Source: Chitinophaga niabensis
Lineage (GTDB): Bacteria; Bacteroidota; Bacteroidia; Chitinophagales; Chitinophagaceae
Assembly (NCBI RefSeq): GCF_900129465.1
Contig: NZ_FSRA01000002.1
Location: forward strand, 124,001-188,000
Reading direction: 5' to 3'
Length of the DNA: 64,000 nt
Shown here: positions 8,182-15,724 of the stretch, piece by piece
How positions within the stretch are numbered: the stretch's first letter is position 1
How the letters are laid out: the number at the start of each line of letters is the position of its first letter
The notes under the pieces: model-generated
What the model saw: the letters and a program-made list of their open reading frames with translations, nothing else
The model's database searches: none
Told to the model about the DNA's origin: nothing
Position numbers and translations under genes: made by a program

Positions 8182-9105
8182 TCAAAGTCCTAGTTTTGGT
8201 TTAATCCAGGCAACATATCTGGCAATTGCATCATTTGCTTCAGGCGCCCTCCCAACTGCCATGTGCCAGGTATGTTGCATACGCGGAAAGATGTCAATCG
8301 AAGCATCTACACCCGCTTTTTTTGCAAGTTCAATGAGTTTGATATTATCATCCAATAGCAATTCATCTCCACCCACCTGGATGTAAATTGGCGGAAGACC
8401 TGAAAGATCTGCATAAAGAGGATTGGCATAAATATCTTTCGGATCCCCTTTTTCTCCCAGAAACATTTGCGTGATTTGAATAACCCATTCTTTGGTAAAA
8501 AGTAAATCTTTACCCAGGTTACTGATCATGGATGCGCCACTTACTTCCATATCAAAATATGCGCAAAACGGCATTGATGCCGCAGGCAGGGTAATTCCTC
8601 TATCCCTGGCCAGGAGCATTGTGGTGATGGCCAAATTACCTCCCGCAGAATCGCCGGTAAATGCAATATCCTTGGGGTTTATTCCTCCTTCATTGATGAG
8701 CCATTCGTACGCACTCAGGGCATCATTTACCTGTGCAGGATGCGAAAATTCCGGAGAGCGCCGGTAATTTAATATCAATGCCCGGCAACCTATATTTTTA
8801 GCAAAATGCGCAAACAGTTTTCTGTGCGTGTACATTGATCCGCTGAAAAAACCACCTCCATGAAAACAAAGCAACACTTTTTCCGTGTTCGCCTTTTTAG
8901 GTATCGCCCACATAGCAGGCACACCTCCCGCAATTGTTTCAACATAGTCTACTTCTCCTGGCTCAGCTGTAAGTGCCTGCCAGCTCTCATTGAATTCCCT
9001 GGCATCATCCAACGATTGGTGCTCTTTTGAAGCCTCCTGAACTTTAAGCCACCAGTTGCCAACGGCTTTAACTTTTTTACTTGGTTCTATTGTTTCCTGT
9101 ACCAT
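8182..9105 (-). CDS. Alpha/beta hydrolase, hormone-sensitive lipase family
   Basis: The 307-residue protein has the HSL oxyanion motif HGGG (82-85) and the nucleophile elbow GDSAGG with Ser153. An acidic residue follows in GGDELLLDD and the catalytic His lies in QHTWH. All parts of an esterase triad are therefore present. Members hydrolyse short-chain esters. It has no signal peptide, so it acts in the cytoplasm. It starts 9 bp after the SnoaL-like gene. Confidence 0.92.
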   Translation of the reverse strand: MVQETIEPSKKVKAVGNWWLKVQEASKEHQSLDDAREFNESWQALTAEPGEVDYVETIAGGVPAMWAIPKKANTEKVLLCFHGGGFFSGSMYTHRKLFAHFAKNIGCRALILNYRRSPEFSHPAQVNDALSAYEWLINEGGINPKDIAFTGDSAGGNLAITTMLLARDRGITLPAASMPFCAYFDMEVSGASMISNLGKDLLFTKEWVIQITQMFLGEKGDPKDIYANPLYADLSGLPPIYIQVGGDELLLDDNIKLIELAKKAGVDASIDIFPRMQHTWHMAVGRAPEANDAIARYVAWIKPKLGL

Positions 9106-9114
9106 AGTGTTACT

Positions 9115-9495
9115 TTAATTTTGAGTGTAGAAGAACTGTTCATATACAATTTTCCCTTTTTGGACTTCGTAAATACATATTTCTGATAGTATCACGGTAT
9201 ATCCTTTTCCTGTCATTTCACCATCCATTGTGAGAGAAAATGAAAAATGGTTATTCATGATGAGCGGCTCAGAAACCTTTATTTCATGTACTTTTTCGAT
9301 AAGCTCATCAAATCTTTTTGCCTTATCCCTGATTGCCTGCAAACCAATGGTCTCAATTTCTGCAATTGGTGATTTGAAGGACTCGATGCTCCTTGCATCC
9401 TCACTGAATAGTTGATCATAAGCACCTTGCCAGTCGCTCTTTTTACAAAATGAGATAAGCTTGTATGCGATTTCCTGTGTTATCGTCTCTTTCAT
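9115..9495 (-). CDS. SnoaL-like / NTF2-fold protein
   Basis: The 126-residue protein has the helix-strand pattern of the NTF2/SnoaL superfamily: an N-terminal LISFCKKSDWQGAYDQLFSEDARSI, then a strand-rich half with FSFSLTMDGEMTGKG. Members include polyketide cyclases, isomerases and proteins with no known activity. It lies in the operon between the ABM-like genes and the HSL esterase. No specific substrate can be given. Confidence 0.82.
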   Translation of the reverse strand: MKETITQEIAYKLISFCKKSDWQGAYDQLFSEDARSIESFKSPIAEIETIGLQAIRDKAKRFDELIEKVHEIKVSEPLIMNNHFSFSLTMDGEMTGKGYTVILSEICIYEVQKGKIVYEQFFYTQN

Positions 9496-9520
9496 TTTCC
9501 TGAATTTGTTTATAGCTTTC

Positions 9521-9835
9521 TTATCCGATGTAATAACCCATTTGCTCTATGTCTGCCACAATTGGCTCCTGATCTGCAATCCTTTCGAGATTGTCCAAAA
9601 ACTGTGTAAAGACTGGCAGATTAGTTACCTGATCGCAGATCAATTCGCTGGAGAAATAACAGATATGGGTATAGTTTCTCTTACCCGTTTTATATACCAT
9701 ATGGCTAATCCCTTCAGTTAAACTGTTCCTAAAGTGTCCGATCAGGTTTTTGATCATTGCTTCATTATCTGCTGATTTATCGTCTCTTACAGAATAGTTG
9801 ATCAACAAATGGATGGAACTGGCTTTCATGATCAT
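9521..9835 (-). CDS. ABM-like dimeric alpha/beta-barrel protein (copy 2)
   Basis: The 104-residue protein resembles antibiotic-biosynthesis-monooxygenase (ABM) folds and is a diverged paralogue of the gene just upstream. Shared features are the N-terminal LLINYSV/LVNYIV strand, a central VYKTGKRNYTHI/VYRMGENVFIHI segment and a C-terminal DIEQMGYY/DIEEIGNF. The start is 4 bp past the end of the upstream copy. ABM proteins are small oxygenases or isomerases acting on aromatic or quinone compounds, but many have no known role. Confidence 0.72.
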   Translation of the reverse strand: MIMKASSIHLLINYSVRDDKSADNEAMIKNLIGHFRNSLTEGISHMVYKTGKRNYTHICYFSSELICDQVTNLPVFTQFLDNLERIADQEPIVADIEQMGYYIG

Positions 9836-9839
9836 TAAA

Positions 9840-10154
9840 TTATGTTATGGGGGAAATGCTGGAAAAATTTCCAATCTCTTCAATATCATTTGTGATGGGT
9901 TTCTCAACCTGCCTTTCAGAATGATCTTTGCGAAAGGCCTTAAAAGCTTCCAATGCCCTAAATTCATTGTTCGCTTCTTCGGTTTCGAATTGGGCAATAT
10001 GGATAAATACGTTTTCACCCATTCGATAGACAGAGTATTTTACGCCCTTGGACCTTGAAGATTTAAGGGCTAAAAACACATCTTTTATTAATGCAATGTT
10101 TTCCCCTATTTTTTCGGGTTTAACGATATAATTTACGAGCACCTGCTTCATCAT
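9840..10154 (-). CDS. ABM-like dimeric alpha/beta-barrel protein (copy 1)
   Basis: This 104-residue protein is the first gene of the minus-strand operon and is divergent from the GlxA-type regulator. It shows the ABM-like pattern of a short strand, a helix with GENIALIKDVFLALK, a second strand VYRMGENVFIHIAQFET and a C-terminal EIGNF. It is paralogous to the next gene. A weak -7 box (TACTTTG, minus strand, 10191-10197) lies about 37 bp upstream of the ATG. Confidence 0.72.
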   Translation of the reverse strand: MMKQVLVNYIVKPEKIGENIALIKDVFLALKSSRSKGVKYSVYRMGENVFIHIAQFETEEANNEFRALEAFKAFRKDHSERQVEKPITNDIEEIGNFSSISPIT

Positions 10155-10246
10155 CTTGTCGTTTTTGCGTATTAATTGAAAATTATACTACAAAGTAATT
10201 TATTGTAATTCTAAAACAGGGGGTGTAAATCGCACATTATTAGGGG

Positions 10247-10278
10247 TTGTTTGTGCCACATGAAAGGCCTTATATTTG
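10247..10278 (+). promoter_or_regulatory. Promoter of the GlxA-type regulator gene
   Basis: TATATTTG at 10271-10278 matches the Bacteroidota -7 box. TTG at 10247-10249 lies 21 nt upstream as a possible -33 element. The -7 box ends only 4 nt before the preferred ATG at 10283, so the transcript probably starts at or next to the start codon. Confidence 0.6.
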
Positions 10279-10282
10279 CCTT

Positions 10283-11269
10283 ATGAAAAAATTATGTTTC
10301 CTAATCCCTGATGGAACCTTAAAGCCAACTACGCTTTTTGGTGTGATAGAAGTTTTCGAAAAGGCAAACATATATGCCACTGAAAACGGCAAAGAGCCTT
10401 TCTATGAAATTATTCTTGCAGGTGTACAGGCTAAACAAATTTTTCATAATAGCATGCTATCCATTATAACGGATAGTATACAAAGCATAAAAGCACCAGA
10501 CCTCATCTTCATTCCTCCAATTGAAGAGATAGCAGCCAAACCGGTTGGAGAAACGCAGGTATTGCTTGAATGGATGGTAGACCAATATCATTCAGGAACT
10601 GAAATTGCCAGCTTGTGTACCGGGGCGTTTTTACTGGCTTATACGGGGCTGTTGAAAGATAAAGACTGTGCTACGCATTGGCGGGCAGAATCATTGTTTA
10701 TTAAAATGTTCCCCGATACCAAACTACTCGTGGATAAGATCATGACGGATAAAAAGGGGATTTATACGGCTGGGGGCGCCTCGTCTTCGCTGAACCTTGC
10801 CTTATATATTGTAGAGAAACACCACGGAAGGGATACTGCGTTGTTTTGTGCCAAGTTGCTGGAGATCGATATTGAAAGGAATTCCCAATCGCAGTTTATA
10901 CTCTTTGAAGGACAGAAAAATCATGCGGATGATGGGATCAGGGAAATTCAGGAATTTATTGAAAAAAATGTTGAAGAGAAGCTTTCCGTAGACTTTCTTG
11001 CCGAAAAGTTTTCCATCAGCAGAAGAAGCCTTGTCAGGCGGTTCAAGAAAGCCACCAATAACCCGCCAATTGAATACATTCAGCGCGTTAAAATAGAGGT
11101 GGCAAAACGTTGCCTGGAATCTGGTAAAAAAACGATCAACGAAATTATGTATGCTGTTGGTTATAATGATGTAAAGGCTTTCCGGGAGGTTTTTAAGAAA
11201 ATCGCTGGGCTTACCCCAATTGAGTATAGGGCTAAGTATAGTAGTTACGAGATGGAGGATAACATGTAG
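10283..11269 (+). CDS. GlxA family transcriptional regulator (DJ-1/PfpI plus AraC-type HTH)
   Basis: The protein of about 328 residues has an N-terminal DJ-1/PfpI-like domain (MKKLCFLIPDGT; SLCTGAFLLAYTGLL around the nucleophile elbow; CATHWRAESL) and a C-terminal AraC/XylS double HTH (FSISRRSLVRRFKKAT; INEIMYAVGYNDVKAFREVFKK; TPIEYR). GlxA-type regulators activate neighbouring catabolic genes. The divergent operon starting at 10154 is the obvious target. The frame extends to a TTG at 10247, but the ATG at 10283 lies 4 nt after the -7 box and gives a clean N-terminus. Confidence 0.93.
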   Translation: MKKLCFLIPDGTLKPTTLFGVIEVFEKANIYATENGKEPFYEIILAGVQAKQIFHNSMLSIITDSIQSIKAPDLIFIPPIEEIAAKPVGETQVLLEWMVDQYHSGTEIASLCTGAFLLAYTGLLKDKDCATHWRAESLFIKMFPDTKLLVDKIMTDKKGIYTAGGASSSLNLALYIVEKHHGRDTALFCAKLLEIDIERNSQSQFILFEGQKNHADDGIREIQEFIEKNVEEKLSVDFLAEKFSISRRSLVRRFKKATNNPPIEYIQRVKIEVAKRCLESGKKTINEIMYAVGYNDVKAFREVFKKIAGLTPIEYRAKYSSYEMEDNM

Positions 11270-11314
11270 ACATACGATTTAGACCTAATTGAACAATTTC
11301 CCGGTATCGGAAAT

Positions 11315-11350
11315 AAAGGGAACATTACAGTTAAATGTATTGTTCCCTTT
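11315..11350. terminator. Bidirectional terminator between convergent genes
   Basis: AAAGGGAACA (11315-11324) pairs with TGTTCCCTTT (11341-11350) and is followed by a T-rich run. It separates the plus-strand GlxA-type gene from the minus-strand DUF4199 gene. Confidence 0.7.
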
Positions 11351-11372
11351 TTCTTTTCCAATCAACCACCTG

Positions 11373-11852
11373 CTACTTCCTGCTTCTGATCAGCAGGGAA
11401 ACAAGCGCTGAGAAAACCGCACCGGTGACCAACCCGCCAATAATGCTTTGCACAATAAAAGCCCCGATGTTCAGCCGCGATGCTGCTTCCTGCGCTGACA
11501 TTTGTTGTGTGGACACCGCATATTCCTGCATATTTTCAAAATACTCCGGGGAAATAAGCCCTTGTGTGAGGAGTTGGTTTACCGGGCTGAGTATAACGAT
11601 GAACAAGGTGAGCAACATGCCGCTTTTAAAAGCCTGCATGAAAGTGATCTTTCCCTGGAAAACTTTCCGTTTCTTTTCGCGTAAAGCGAGTAGGTAGATC
11701 AATAATGAAGGTAAAAGGATAAATGTTGATACCAGCTGCTGGTACTGAATATGCCGCCCATGCAGCCCGCATAGATGCTCCATCAACATCCACACCAGGT
11801 ACATCAGGAAGAAAATTCCTGCCCATTTGAGTTCGGTTTGATAGTTTTTCAT
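11373..11852 (-). CDS. DUF4199 domain-containing membrane protein
   Basis: The 159-residue protein has the DUF4199 layout: a first helix (KWAGIFFLMYLVWMLM), two central helices flanking the FMQAFKSGM loop, and a last helix IGGLVTGAVFSALVSLLI ending in basic residues. The family is restricted to Bacteroidota and has no known function. The gene starts 3 bp after the DUF1801 gene, so the two are co-transcribed. Confidence 0.85.
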   Translation of the reverse strand: MKNYQTELKWAGIFFLMYLVWMLMEHLCGLHGRHIQYQQLVSTFILLPSLLIYLLALREKKRKVFQGKITFMQAFKSGMLLTLFIVILSPVNQLLTQGLISPEYFENMQEYAVSTQQMSAQEAASRLNIGAFIVQSIIGGLVTGAVFSALVSLLIRSRK

Positions 11853-11855
11853 GTT

Positions 11856-12212
11856 TTATGATTTGTCCATGAGTTTAATCCATTCTTTAATGATGGCCTG
11901 AAGGCCTTTACTTTTAGCCTTTACGTCGGCCATGTTTTTGAATTTGGCATAGGCTTTACCTTTGGGAGCTGGCTCCAGTACTGCACCCGGAGTTAAGCCT
12001 TCTGCCTGGTGGAAGACCAGTGTTGCTGCATCTTTCACGCGCGGGCTGAAAGTGGCAATGTCTCCCTTGTAATAGAAGCTGGGGCCTCCCCATTTTACAT
12101 CTTCTGTAATTCCAGGATGTACTTTCATAATTGTATCCCGGAGTACTGCCAGCTCTTCTCTTAACGGATGGTCCAGTTTTGACAGGAACTCATCTACTTT
12201 TTTTGAACTCAT
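11856..12212 (-). CDS. DUF1801 domain-containing protein
   Basis: The 118-residue protein matches the DUF1801 (YdhG-like) pattern: VDEFLSKLDHPLREELAVLRDTIMKVHPGITEDVKWGGPSFYYKGD, followed by FSPRVKDAATLVFHQ. It has a single domain, no signal peptide and is cytoplasmic. Relatives have an SCP2-like or TATA-box-binding-like fold and unknown roles. It is the first gene of a two-gene unit with the DUF4199 protein. Confidence 0.9.
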   Translation of the reverse strand: MSSKKVDEFLSKLDHPLREELAVLRDTIMKVHPGITEDVKWGGPSFYYKGDIATFSPRVKDAATLVFHQAEGLTPGAVLEPAPKGKAYAKFKNMADVKAKSKGLQAIIKEWIKLMDKS

Positions 12213-12279
12213 ATTTTATAGTATTTGTAAATGCTAAATTCACAAACCCGGCCCGGGAAAACATTTACATATGTTGAGA

Positions 12280-12323
12280 AACGAAAAAAGGACTCCTCTG
12301 CAACGAGGAGTCCTTTTTTCGTT
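12280..12323. terminator. Terminator downstream of the antiporter gene
   Basis: A perfect 19-bp inverted repeat (12280-12298 with 12305-12323) has a 6-nt loop. A and T runs sit at the two ends of the stem. It ends the minus-strand transporter transcript and insulates the DUF1801 gene. Confidence 0.88.
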
Positions 12324-12337
12324 ATAATATGGCTATA

Positions 12338-13405
12338 TCAGGGATGAATGATCAGGAATATAAACGCTGCCAAATTCACCAACAATACCGCTCCATACAC
12401 AATATTTGTCCGGCCGCTGGCAAGTGACAGCATCACCGTGAACACCGAAAGGCCCAGCAATATCATAGACTTAATATCGAGCCCTAAAATGATATTCATA
12501 TCATACAGCGTACTCACGATGGATACGCAGGGGATGGTCAGCCCGATACTCGCCAGTGCAGATCCCAATGCCAGGTTCAGGCTCGTCTGCAGCTTGTTCT
12601 TCTTCGCCGCGTTGATCGCTGCAATCCCTTCCGGCAAGAGTATTACTGCCGCAATGATCACACCTACCAGCGTTTTAGGGAGATTGTAGCCGATCACGAT
12701 CTTCTCGATAGTTGGGGAGAGGGTTTTGGCCAGCAATACCACGATGCCCAGGCTAAGCAACAGGAACACAAGACTGGCGATCAGCTTCTTGCCGGAGACC
12801 ACTATTGCATGGGCATCATCCGTACCTTCTTCCGTCAGGAAATATTCACGATGCCTGCGGGTTTGTGCCAGCAGGAAAAAGGAATAAATGACCAGGCAGG
12901 CGATGGATACAAAAACGAGCTGCGGCGTGGAATAATAAGGTCCTTGCACACTGGTTGTAAACGTAGGGAACACCAGCGTGAGGATCACAATGGCAATCAG
13001 CGAAACCAGTGCGATGGTGGCGGAATGTTTAGTGAAGATCTGTTCCCGGAATTTCAGGCCGCCCAGGAATAGGCAAAGGCCTACAATACCGTTAAGGATC
13101 AACATGGTAGCAGAAAAGATGGTGTCGCGTGCAAGGGAAGCCGCTTCATCGCCCCCGGCTACCATCAGTGAAATAATAATAGATACCTCGATGACGGTAA
13201 TTGCCACCGCGAGGATGATCGTTCCGTAAGGTTCCCCCACCCGGTGGGCGATCACTTCAGAGTGATGTACCGCAGACATCACACTGCCAATCAATAACAC
13301 GCTTGCGATGATCTGAAAAATACTGCTGTCGTAGACCAGTCCTGTAAAGAACAAGGCCCAGGCCAGTATTGGTGTAATAGCCGTCCATTGTAATAATAAT
13401 CTCAT
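12338..13405 (-). CDS. Ca2+/H+ antiporter-like ionic transporter (ChaA/y4hA type)
   Basis: The 355-residue inner-membrane protein has eleven or so helices. Its two signature repeats are GEPYGTIILAVAITVIEVS and LPEGIAAINAAKKNKLQTSL followed by NLALGSALASIGLTIP, as in the CaCA-superfamily ChaA cation/proton exchangers. Acidic residues in both repeats are the usual ion ligands. The frame extends to 13516, but the ATG at 13405 is preceded by AGGAGATGAG and starts directly before the first helix. It is a single-gene unit with hairpins on both sides. Confidence 0.9.
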   Translation of the reverse strand: MRLLLQWTAITPILAWALFFTGLVYDSSIFQIIASVLLIGSVMSAVHHSEVIAHRVGEPYGTIILAVAITVIEVSIIISLMVAGGDEAASLARDTIFSATMLILNGIVGLCLFLGGLKFREQIFTKHSATIALVSLIAIVILTLVFPTFTTSVQGPYYSTPQLVFVSIACLVIYSFFLLAQTRRHREYFLTEEGTDDAHAIVVSGKKLIASLVFLLLSLGIVVLLAKTLSPTIEKIVIGYNLPKTLVGVIIAAVILLPEGIAAINAAKKNKLQTSLNLALGSALASIGLTIPCVSIVSTLYDMNIILGLDIKSMILLGLSVFTVMLSLASGRTNIVYGAVLLVNLAAFIFLIIHP

Positions 13406-13513
13406 CTCCTGGGTTTTATGCCGTTTGTAAATGTAGTTACTGTCTGATATGGCGACAAAACAGGTTGTAGCACTGTCCGGGTAAAAATAGTTAAATAAAC
13501 AGGAAATCGAACG

Positions 13514-13545
13514 CAAGAGGTCACTTCGTTTGAAGTGACCTCTTG
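13514..13545. terminator. Hairpin between the CMD gene and the antiporter gene
   Basis: A perfect 14-bp stem (13514-13527 with 13532-13545) has a GTTT loop. The T run is on the plus-strand side only, so it is not a textbook terminator for the minus-strand gene that ends at 13568. It still separates the two minus-strand units. Confidence 0.55.
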
Positions 13546-13567
13546 TTTTTTACAATCAGTATTGGTT

Positions 13568-14113
13568 TTATTGTATGGCGCAGAGTCCGTCTGATCCTAT
13601 TCCCAGCGCCAGGTTCATTGTATTATAGTATACTTCGGAGGCCATGAGAAAAGTGATATAAATGATCTGTTCCTCGTTGAAATGCTGCTGTAGCTCCCGG
13701 AAAATGGCATCCGGTACCTGTTTGTGTAAGGTCGCTTCCTTTACATAATTCAGGCAGGCGCGTTCTGCAGGTGAGAACAACTCGCTGGTGGCGAAATTGT
13801 GGATCTCGCCCAATTTCTTCATAGAACTGCCTTTGCGCATGGCATATGCCTGTGTAATATCTATACAGAAAGTGCAATTGTTCAGATCAGATACCATGGC
13901 CTTCAGCATAATTTTCAGGTCGTCGCTTAACGGTGCCTGTTCGCTGACCTTATAGAAAAGAGAGGCTACTTTCATGAGTTTCGGCACTCGCGCATATACG
14001 ACCTTGGCGGGAGTGATCACTTTACCGATCATTTTCTTAAGATACCAGTATCCCAGTTTCATGTAAAGGCCTTTGGGCTTCTCGATGGGCTGCAGTCTTA
14101 ATTGATGTTCCAT
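13568..14113 (-). CDS. Carboxymuconolactone decarboxylase family protein (ECF41 partner)
   Basis: The 181-residue protein carries the AhpD/CMD core with NNCTFCIDITQAYAM (CxxC redox pair) and a preceding VSDLN helix. It is the C of the COE group (CMD, oxidoreductase, epimerase) that typically neighbours ECF41 sigma factors, and an ECF41 gene lies directly upstream. The frame extends to a TTG at 14140, but that codon overlaps a likely ECF41 promoter. The ATG at 14113 is therefore the better start. It is probably a peroxidase-like or decarboxylase-like enzyme of unknown substrate. Confidence 0.88.
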   Translation of the reverse strand: MEHQLRLQPIEKPKGLYMKLGYWYLKKMIGKVITPAKVVYARVPKLMKVASLFYKVSEQAPLSDDLKIMLKAMVSDLNNCTFCIDITQAYAMRKGSSMKKLGEIHNFATSELFSPAERACLNYVKEATLHKQVPDAIFRELQQHFNEEQIIYITFLMASEVYYNTMNLALGIGSDGLCAIQ

Positions 14114-14135
14114 TGTAAACAGTATTTTACAGGAA

Positions 14136-14161
14136 GACAAGCCCTCAGCCCTTTCGTGACA
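14136..14161 (-). promoter_or_regulatory. Putative ECF41-dependent promoter of the CMD gene
   Basis: On the minus strand, TGTCACG (14155-14161) and TGTC (14136-14139) are separated by 15 nt. The described ECF41 promoter has -35 TGTCACA and -10 CGTC, so both elements match with one change each. The start codon at 14113 lies about 22 nt downstream of the -10 element. Confidence 0.6.
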
Positions 14162-14165
14162 ATTT

Positions 14166-15041
14166 TTATCCCTGGTAGCGGATATTTTTTAATTTATCCG
14201 GGTTGCGGATAAAATAGAAGCTGTCGATAGCCCCGCCTTCATGTTCAAAACAGATACAGGTGATAGGTTCCCTGCTAATGGCATCGAAGAGCGCCAGGGC
14301 CGGTAAACCGTTCACCATCAGCAAGTTATATAAAGGAGTAGGTACCGGAACTTTACTAAAAAGGCCCAGTATCATACGGGACACCACATCCCGGCCAAAC
14401 AGCGGTTTGGTGGCGGAACTAACTTTGCCTCCACCGTCTCCATAAAAACTGATATCTTCTTTCAGCAGGGAGATCAATTTATCCTGGTCCTGGTTCATGC
14501 AGGCTACGATGAAGGCTTCCAGCAATTCCCGGTGACGGGTCACATCTGATTCAAAGCGTTTTTTATCCTGCTGCAGCTTTTCTTTCGCCCGATGCAGGTG
14601 CTGGCGACATGTACTTTCGGGGATATCAAGGATATTTTCAAGCTCTTTATAGGATAGATCAAAGCTTTTCCGCAGCAGGAAGATGGCCCTTTCCAGTGGG
14701 TTCAGCTTTTCCAGGAGAAAGAGAAAGCCAATGGAGAGATCGTTGCTCCTATCCGGGGAACGCTCCGGTAATGCTATGTCCGTTACCGGTTCAGGCAGCC
14801 AGGGGCCCATATACAGCTCTCTTTGTTTCTGCAATACTTTGAGGCGGTTAATGGAACGGTTGGTGACGGCCCGCATCAGGTAATGACGGGGTTGTTCCAC
14901 GCGGTTGGCATCCATTTCCAGCCAGCGGGCATATACATCCTGTACAATATCTTCTGCTTCCTGTTTCTCTCCTATCATGCGGTAGGCGATGGCGAAAAGC
15001 AGGGGACGGTGTTCAAAAATATCGGAGAGCTGTGTGGTCAT
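14166..15041 (-). CDS. ECF41-type RNA polymerase sigma factor with C-terminal SnoaL-like domain
   Basis: The 291-residue protein has sigma region 2 (LLFAIAYRMIGEKQEAEDIVQDVY), region 4 (FDLSYKELENILDIPESTCRQHLHRAKEKL) and a C-terminal NTF2/SnoaL-like domain. The group-defining motifs are all visible: WLPEP (81-85), DGGGK (202-206) and NPDKL (280-284). In ECF41 the C-terminal domain acts as a built-in regulator instead of an anti-sigma factor, and the target is usually a neighbouring COE gene, here the CMD gene 52 bp downstream. Confidence 0.95.
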   Translation of the reverse strand: MTTQLSDIFEHRPLLFAIAYRMIGEKQEAEDIVQDVYARWLEMDANRVEQPRHYLMRAVTNRSINRLKVLQKQRELYMGPWLPEPVTDIALPERSPDRSNDLSIGFLFLLEKLNPLERAIFLLRKSFDLSYKELENILDIPESTCRQHLHRAKEKLQQDKKRFESDVTRHRELLEAFIVACMNQDQDKLISLLKEDISFYGDGGGKVSSATKPLFGRDVVSRMILGLFSKVPVPTPLYNLLMVNGLPALALFDAISREPITCICFEHEGGAIDSFYFIRNPDKLKNIRYQG

Positions 15042-15062
15042 GCTGTTAGTATCCTTACATAA

Positions 15063-15113
15063 AAATAAACAAAGCGGGAAGGAAATCTTTATTCCTTCCC
15101 GCTTTGTTTATTT
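15063..15113. terminator. Strong bidirectional terminator
   Basis: A perfect 22-bp inverted repeat (15063-15084 with 15092-15113) has a 7-nt loop. It lies between the end of the SRPBCC gene (15126) and the start of the ECF41 gene, so it ends the SRPBCC transcript. Confidence 0.85.
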
Positions 15114-15125
15114 CCTGCTATCTGA

Positions 15126-15572
15126 TCATGCATCTGGTATCTCAGGCTCTACCAGCCTCATCAGTTTATCCAGCGAATCCTGCCAGCCCAGATAACACAT
15201 TTCTACTGGTATAGCATCAGGGATTCCTTCCTGCGTAATTTTTATCTCTGTACCGGCTATCGTTTTCCGGAGCGATACAGAAGTTACCATCTCACCGGGT
15301 AAGTTAGGATCATCAAACTGATCCGTATACTTCAGAAATTCATTCGGTTTGATCTCTACATACTTTCCACCAAACGAATGGCCGTTGCCGGTGGTAAAAT
15401 TCTGAAAAGACATCTTATAAGTACCTCCCTGCTTCACCGTCATTTCATGAACGGTGCAAAGAAAACCATATGGAGGAAGCCATGAAGCAATTGCCGGAGC
15501 TTCAGTAAATGCACGGTATACCTTTTCGGGAGATGCTTTAAGCATTCTGTGTAATGAAACAGTACCTGACAT
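15126..15572 (-). CDS. SRPBCC family protein (AHSA1-like)
   Basis: The 148-residue protein has the START/SRPBCC ligand-cavity pattern of the AHSA1 group: LHRMLKASPEKVYRAFTEAPAIASWLPPYGF, then VKQGGTYKMSFQN and a C-terminal helix beginning CYLGWQDSLDKLMRLV. Members bind hydrophobic ligands, and stand-alone bacterial versions are often controlled by an ArsR-type regulator, which is absent here. A long dyad at 15642-15678 lies upstream and may be an operator. Confidence 0.9.
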   Translation of the reverse strand: MSGTVSLHRMLKASPEKVYRAFTEAPAIASWLPPYGFLCTVHEMTVKQGGTYKMSFQNFTTGNGHSFGGKYVEIKPNEFLKYTDQFDDPNLPGEMVTSVSLRKTIAGTEIKITQEGIPDAIPVEMCYLGWQDSLDKLMRLVEPEIPDA

Positions 15573-15641
15573 AAAATCATTTTTTTGTTTCCTACTCGTC
15601 TGGCTTTTCGGTTTCGCCCGTTTTTTGCAGTGGTAGCTGCT

Positions 15642-15678
15642 CCACTTTTGTAATGATCATTTTACAATACAAAAGTGG
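15642..15678. repeat. 11-bp dyad, possible operator upstream of the SRPBCC gene
   Basis: CCACTTTTGTA (15642-15652) and TACAAAAGTGG (15668-15678) are perfect inverted repeats around a TGATCAT-containing centre. The dyad lies 70 bp upstream of the SRPBCC start and 47 bp downstream of the glycosidase stop. There is no T run on either side, so an operator is more likely than a terminator, but either is possible. Confidence 0.45.
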
Positions 15679-15724
15679 CATGAAAATTTGACTATGAGAG
15701 GGGCCTCATCCGACAATTAAGGGG

